Shown here one piece after another: positions 61,034 to 64,000 of a DNA stretch of 64,000 bases; position 1 is the first letter of the stretch; each line of letters begins with the position of its first letter. The position numbers and the translations under genes are program-made. The stretch is taken from NCBI GenBank assembly GCA_963844575.1, contig CAWJOU010000005.1, positions 186,001-250,000 on the forward strand, in the 5' to 3' direction. Source of the DNA: DASZUK01 sp963844575 (lineage in GTDB: Bacteria; Actinomycetota; Acidimicrobiia; Acidimicrobiales; RAAP-2). Below the pieces are notes generated by a model, which saw only the letters and a program-made list of their open reading frames with translations, was not told where the DNA came from and searched no databases.

Positions 61034-62259
61034 GGGCCGGGCTCCCCATCCGCCCAGCGGCGCTGCTCGTCCGGCCCCAGCCAGCGGATGTCGTCGCCGT
61101 CCTTCACCAATCGGAAGCCGGCCGTCGTTTTCATCCGATGATGTGCCGCGCAGAGGCGAGAAAGGTTTGACAACTGCGTCGGACCGCCCTTGACGAAGTC
61201 CCATCGATGGTCGATCTGCAGGTGCTCGGTGGCGTCGCAACCCGGCACCGCACAGGTACGGTCCCGTTCCATCAGCGCTCGGCGTAGCGACGCCGGGATC
61301 GTCCGCTTCTTCGACGTCACCGCCTTCACATCGACGCCGTCGGTCACGACGAAGTGGAAGACCGCGTCGCCGAGCAGATCCTTGGCCACGTCGACCGGGA
61401 TCGGCCCGACGCCGGCGATCTCACACGTCTCGTCGCCCTCGACGAACCCGCGACGGAGCGTGCCGAGGTCGACTCTGACAGCCACGTCAGCCTTCGGTTC
61501 GCTCTTCCGCTCACCACAGATCGTCCGAACGAGCGCGTCCGCCAGGTAGGCGTCCGGCCGCTCTTTCACTCCGGCCGCCCATGCCTCCTTGAAGATCCGG
61601 TCGGCCTCGGCCTTCAGTGCGGCCTTGACCCGAGCGCCGTCGGCCGTCGGCAGCCATGCCTCCAGCTTCATCCCGCCCTCCGGCACGACCCGCGTCCGGA
61701 GATAGCGACCCCGCTGGGCGCGTGCCTCCTTGAGCGCGAACGACGCCTCGCCGCGGGCGCCGTCGGCGGCCCGCTTGATCCGGGACGCCTCGTCCTTCAG
61801 CTCCTTCATCGACCCGGACGTCGCCGTCCGCACCAATCCGCGCTGGGCCGACGGGTCGACGGCGCCAGCCGATGCCGCGACGCCAGCCTGGGAAAGCGAC
61901 AGCTTCCCGTCCTTGAACGCCTGCTCGACCACCGGCGCCTCCGCAAGCCGGGCGGCCGTCTTCAGGACGTCGTGCGCCTGCCCGACGGACTCGCCGGAGA
62001 CGCCGGCTAGCCACCCGGCGGCATGCTTGTGGCCGGTTTCCGAGAACGCGCCGGTCGCTTCCACGCGGAGGGCGAACCGGGTTCGCAGTGAGGCACCGAA
62101 TCGTTCCAGCGCGACGCCGATGCGGACGAGCTCGGCCGCGTCGGTGCCTTCCGTCGCCGCCGGATCGACGCCGTCGACCGCGGCCCGCAATCCGTCGAGA
62201 TGGCGCTGCAGGGTATCCACGACCCCAACGAGCGGGGCAACGGTTGCGACGGGCGTCAT
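61030..62259 (-). CDS. DUF222 / HNH endonuclease domain protein
   Basis: A 409-residue protein. The N-terminal ~280 residues are a DUF222-type helical region; the C-terminal HNH nuclease domain has CAVPGCDATEHLQIDHRWDF, then NLSRLCAAHHRMKT. Such proteins are abundant and repeated in actinobacterial genomes, sometimes with mobile elements. ATG 62259 is the family-consistent start. Confidence 0.9.
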   Translation of the reverse strand: MTPVATVAPLVGVVDTLQRHLDGLRAAVDGVDPAATEGTDAAELVRIGVALERFGASLRTRFALRVEATGAFSETGHKHAAGWLAGVSGESVGQAHDVLKTAARLAEAPVVEQAFKDGKLSLSQAGVAASAGAVDPSAQRGLVRTATSGSMKELKDEASRIKRAADGARGEASFALKEARAQRGRYLRTRVVPEGGMKLEAWLPTADGARVKAALKAEADRIFKEAWAAGVKERPDAYLADALVRTICGERKSEPKADVAVRVDLGTLRRGFVEGDETCEIAGVGPIPVDVAKDLLGDAVFHFVVTDGVDVKAVTSKKRTIPASLRRALMERDRTCAVPGCDATEHLQIDHRWDFVKGGPTQLSNLSRLCAAHHRMKTTAGFRLVKDGDDIRWLGPDEQRRWADGEPGP

Positions 62260-62365
62260 GGGTAGATCTTGGCAAGGGGGTGTATCACTAGCGCTCGACA
62301 ACATTGAATGGCAATGGAAAATGCCCATAGAGACCGGCCATCTCGCCGCGCCCGGCGTACGGCGT

Positions 62366-62469
62366 CCGGTGGCCGGTGGCCGGTGGCGGTGGCCGGCGGC
62401 CGGTGGCCGGTGGCGGTGGCGGTGGCGGTGGCGGTGGCCGTTCTCGCCGGCTGGCGGCTGGCGGCTGGC
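62366..62469. repeat. GGTGGC-type tandem repeats
   Basis: Runs of GGTGGCC and GGTGGC (62366-62440), then a CTGGCGG repeat to 62469, in the 255-bp gap before the ada-like gene. No gene is seen in the gap; it would hold the promoters of both divergent genes. Confidence 0.75.
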
Positions 62470-62514
62470 GTCAGCAGTGGCCTCGGTCACGGTCATGTCC
62501 GATTTCCGCCAGAC

Positions 62515-62820
62515 ATGAGCGGCTGCGGCTGCGACGATGGTGCGGTGCTCGACGACTTCGAACGCTGCTACCGGTCGGTGCAGAGCCGAGACGCCCGCTT
62601 CGACGGTTGGTTCTTCACCGCGGTGACGTCGACGGGTATCTACTGCCGGCCGAGCTGCCCCGCAATGACGCCGAAACGGGCGAACGTCCGCTTCTACCCG
62701 AGCGCGGCCGCGGCGCAGCAAGCTGGCTTCCGAGCGTGCATGCGCTGCCGTCCGGATGCTGCGCCAGGCTCGCCGGAGTGGAACGTCCGGGCGGACGTCG
62801 TCGCTCCGCGATGCGGTTGA
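62515..62820 (+). CDS. Ada-type zinc/methylphosphotriester domain, frameshifted from AlkA part
   Basis: The N-terminal ~90 residues carry the Ada metal-binding domain: TSTGIYCRPSCPA and FRACMRCRPD give the four Cys, the first being the methyl acceptor. The frame ends at TGA 62818-62820 after DVVAPRCG. The natural continuation (atg cgg ttg atc) is in another frame from about 62808, so a single-base loss near 62803-62810 separates it from the HTH-AlkA part. ATG 62515 or GTG 62545 are possible starts. Confidence 0.75.
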   Translation: MSGCGCDDGAVLDDFERCYRSVQSRDARFDGWFFTAVTSTGIYCRPSCPAMTPKRANVRFYPSAAAAQQAGFRACMRCRPDAAPGSPEWNVRADVVAPRCG

Positions 62821-64000
62821 TCGCTGACGGTGTCGTCGATCGCGAAGGCGTCGCTGGGCTCGCCGGCCAACTGGGGTACAGCGAACGCCAACTGCACCGG
62901 TTGCTGGTCGCGGAAGTCGGGACCGGGGCGATCGCGCTGGCCCGAGCGCAGCGGGCACAGACGGCGCGGGTGCTGATCGAGACGACGGACCTCTCCGCCG
63001 CCCGCATTGCGTTCGCAGCCGGGTTCTCGAGCGTCCGGCAGTTCAACGACACCGTCCGGGCCGTCTTCGCGAACAGCCCGATGGAGCTGCGGCGCAAGCA
63101 CCAGCAGCGGACCCGTCACGCCGGCCGCGGACCCGCTAGCGACAACAGCAGGTTCCTTGGCGACAGCCCGTCCGCCGATGGTCGTCGCCGCACCAGCACC
63201 ACCAGCGGCAGCACGGCCGGAGCCGGAGCGGTGACGCTGCGACTGGCGTACCGGGAGCCGTTCGACGCAGCGTCGACGTTCGCGTTCCTGGCCACTCGGG
63301 CGGTGGCGGGGGTCGAGGGAACAGTCGACGGGGTGTTCCACCGCAGCCTCCGGTTGCCGCATGGTACGGGCACCGTCGCGCTGACGCCGGCGGACGGGTA
63401 CGTCGCGGCGACGCTCCGGCTGGACGATCTCCGGGACCTGACGGCCGCGGTGAGTCGCTGCCGCCGACTCCTCGATCTCGACGCTGACCCGGTCGCGATC
63501 GACGGGCTGCTCGGCGATGACCCGCTTCTCGGTCCGCTCGTGACCGCGACGCCGGGCCGGCGGGTGCCGGGAACGGTCGACGGTGTGGAGTTGGCGTTCC
63601 GGGCGATCATCGGCCAGCAGGTCTCAGTGGCCGGCGCGCGCACGGTCACCGGCCAGCTCGTAGCCGCCGCTGGGCCGCGCCTGGCCGTCGCGGATGGCCC
63701 GGTGACGCACCTGTTCCCGACTCCAGACGACCTCCTCACGGTTGCCGACGCAGCGTTGCCGATGCCGGCGTCTCGTCGACGGACGATCCGAGCCCTGGCG
63801 ACGGCGATGGTCCAAGGGAGCGTGTCGCTGGACCCGGGCGCGGACCCCGCGGAGCTGGCCGACCGCCTTCGGGCCGTCCCAGGGATCGGTGACTGGACGG
63901 CTGGCTATGTCGCGATGCGTGCGCTACGGGACCCGGACGCGTTCATCCCGACCGATATCGGCGTCCGCCGCGCCGTCCGCTGGCTCGGCGGCCCGGAGTC
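62811..64000 (+). CDS. AraC-type HTH plus AlkA DNA glycosylase (partial, right edge)
   Basis: An open frame from ATG 62811 to the window end. Residues ~1-110 are an AraC-type HTH (LAGQLGYSERQLHRLLV, then FAAGFSSVRQFNDTVRAVF). Residues ~165 onward are AlkA: FRAIIGQQVSVAGARTV, HhH motif RAVPGIGDWTAGYVAMRA, and catalytic Asp in IPTDIGVRRAV. With the Ada domain upstream it would be an adaptive-response AdaA-AlkA fusion for alkylated DNA. The C-terminus is outside the window. Confidence 0.85.
   Translation, partial: MRLIADGVVDREGVAGLAGQLGYSERQLHRLLVAEVGTGAIALARAQRAQTARVLIETTDLSAARIAFAAGFSSVRQFNDTVRAVFANSPMELRRKHQQRTRHAGRGPASDNSRFLGDSPSADGRRRTSTTSGSTAGAGAVTLRLAYREPFDAASTFAFLATRAVAGVEGTVDGVFHRSLRLPHGTGTVALTPADGYVAATLRLDDLRDLTAAVSRCRRLLDLDADPVAIDGLLGDDPLLGPLVTATPGRRVPGTVDGVELAFRAIIGQQVSVAGARTVTGQLVAAAGPRLAVADGPVTHLFPTPDDLLTVADAALPMPASRRRTIRALATAMVQGSVSLDPGADPAELADRLRAVPGIGDWTAGYVAMRALRDPDAFIPTDIGVRRAVRWLGGPE

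Noticed and set aside
62366..62469. Possible CRISPR or iteron array
   Set aside because: Units are 6-7 bp, contiguous and without spacers; simple tandem repeat.

Overview
The window is about 64 kb of very GC-rich bacterial DNA. The gene content points to an actinomycete (Actinomycetota), perhaps Acidimicrobiia-like. It has a mycofactocin locus, an actinobacterial-type hopanoid operon, KstR2-regulon-like steroid-ring genes (echA20/ipdA/ipdB), several FadE/Ltp/DUF35 genes, Ku plus a stand-alone ATP-dependent ligase, DUF222-HNH and VapBC-type modules. The class assignment is inference. At least eight genes have a TAnnnT hexamer 6-7 nt before the start codon and no Shine-Dalgarno, which suggests many leaderless mRNAs.

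Layout. 0-1.3 kb: N-terminus of an exported protein, then bacterioferritin, Bfd and a small conserved-looking gene under a promoter that overlaps a palindrome. 1.5-3.9 kb: GAF/SpoIIE phosphatase. 3.9-10.2 kb: mycofactocin locus on the minus strand (mftA, an mftB-mftC fusion, mftD, mftE, an SDR, mftF). 10.35-11.3 kb: Ku. 11.4-12.3 kb: decaying Phd/VapC pair. 12.3-15.9 kb: NAD formate dehydrogenase, acyl-CoA dehydrogenase, enoyl-CoA hydratase. 16-26.5 kb: accessory island ending in a tyrosine integrase beside tRNA-Glu. It carries HTH genes, an AT-rich three-gene signalling operon (3-TM protein, GAF histidine kinase, receiver fused to a retropepsin-like protease), a PIN module and an RloC-like ATPase. 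26.6-29.3 kb: tRNA-Glu, tRNA-Gln, ydcF-like, gltX, ferredoxin. 29.4-32.7 kb: two thiolase-fold proteins and two DUF35 proteins. 32.9-33.6 kb: RHH/PIN pair. 33.6-39.7 kb: UbiB kinase, SRPBCC, CtaG, pntB/pntAB/pntAA. 39.7-43.2 kb: SDR, echA20, ipdA, ipdB. 43.2-44.7 kb: DNA ligase and an HTH protein. 45.0-55.3 kb: hopanoid operon hpnC-hpnD-hpnE-polyprenyl synthase-shc-ispH-hpnH-dxs. 55.7-56.8 kb: two small secreted proteins, the first frameshifted. 56.8-61.0 kb: thiolase, DUF35 and two acyl-CoA dehydrogenases in an igr-like arrangement. 61.0-62.3 kb: DUF222-HNH protein. 62.5-64 kb: Ada/AlkA DNA-repair gene, frameshifted and cut by the window end.

How the parts connect. The mycofactocin genes build a peptide-derived redox cofactor and include an SDR likely to use it. 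The steroid/acyl-CoA genes form complementary beta-oxidation and ring-cleavage modules. The hopanoid operon runs from isoprenoid supply (dxs, ispH, a prenyl synthase) to C35 precursor formation (hpnH). The most unusual part is the AT-rich operon at 17.2-20.6 kb: a membrane protein, a sensor kinase and a response regulator whose output is a predicted aspartic protease. It lies in an integrase-linked island next to an RloC-like gene, which is suggestive of a defence or stress-triggered proteolytic switch.
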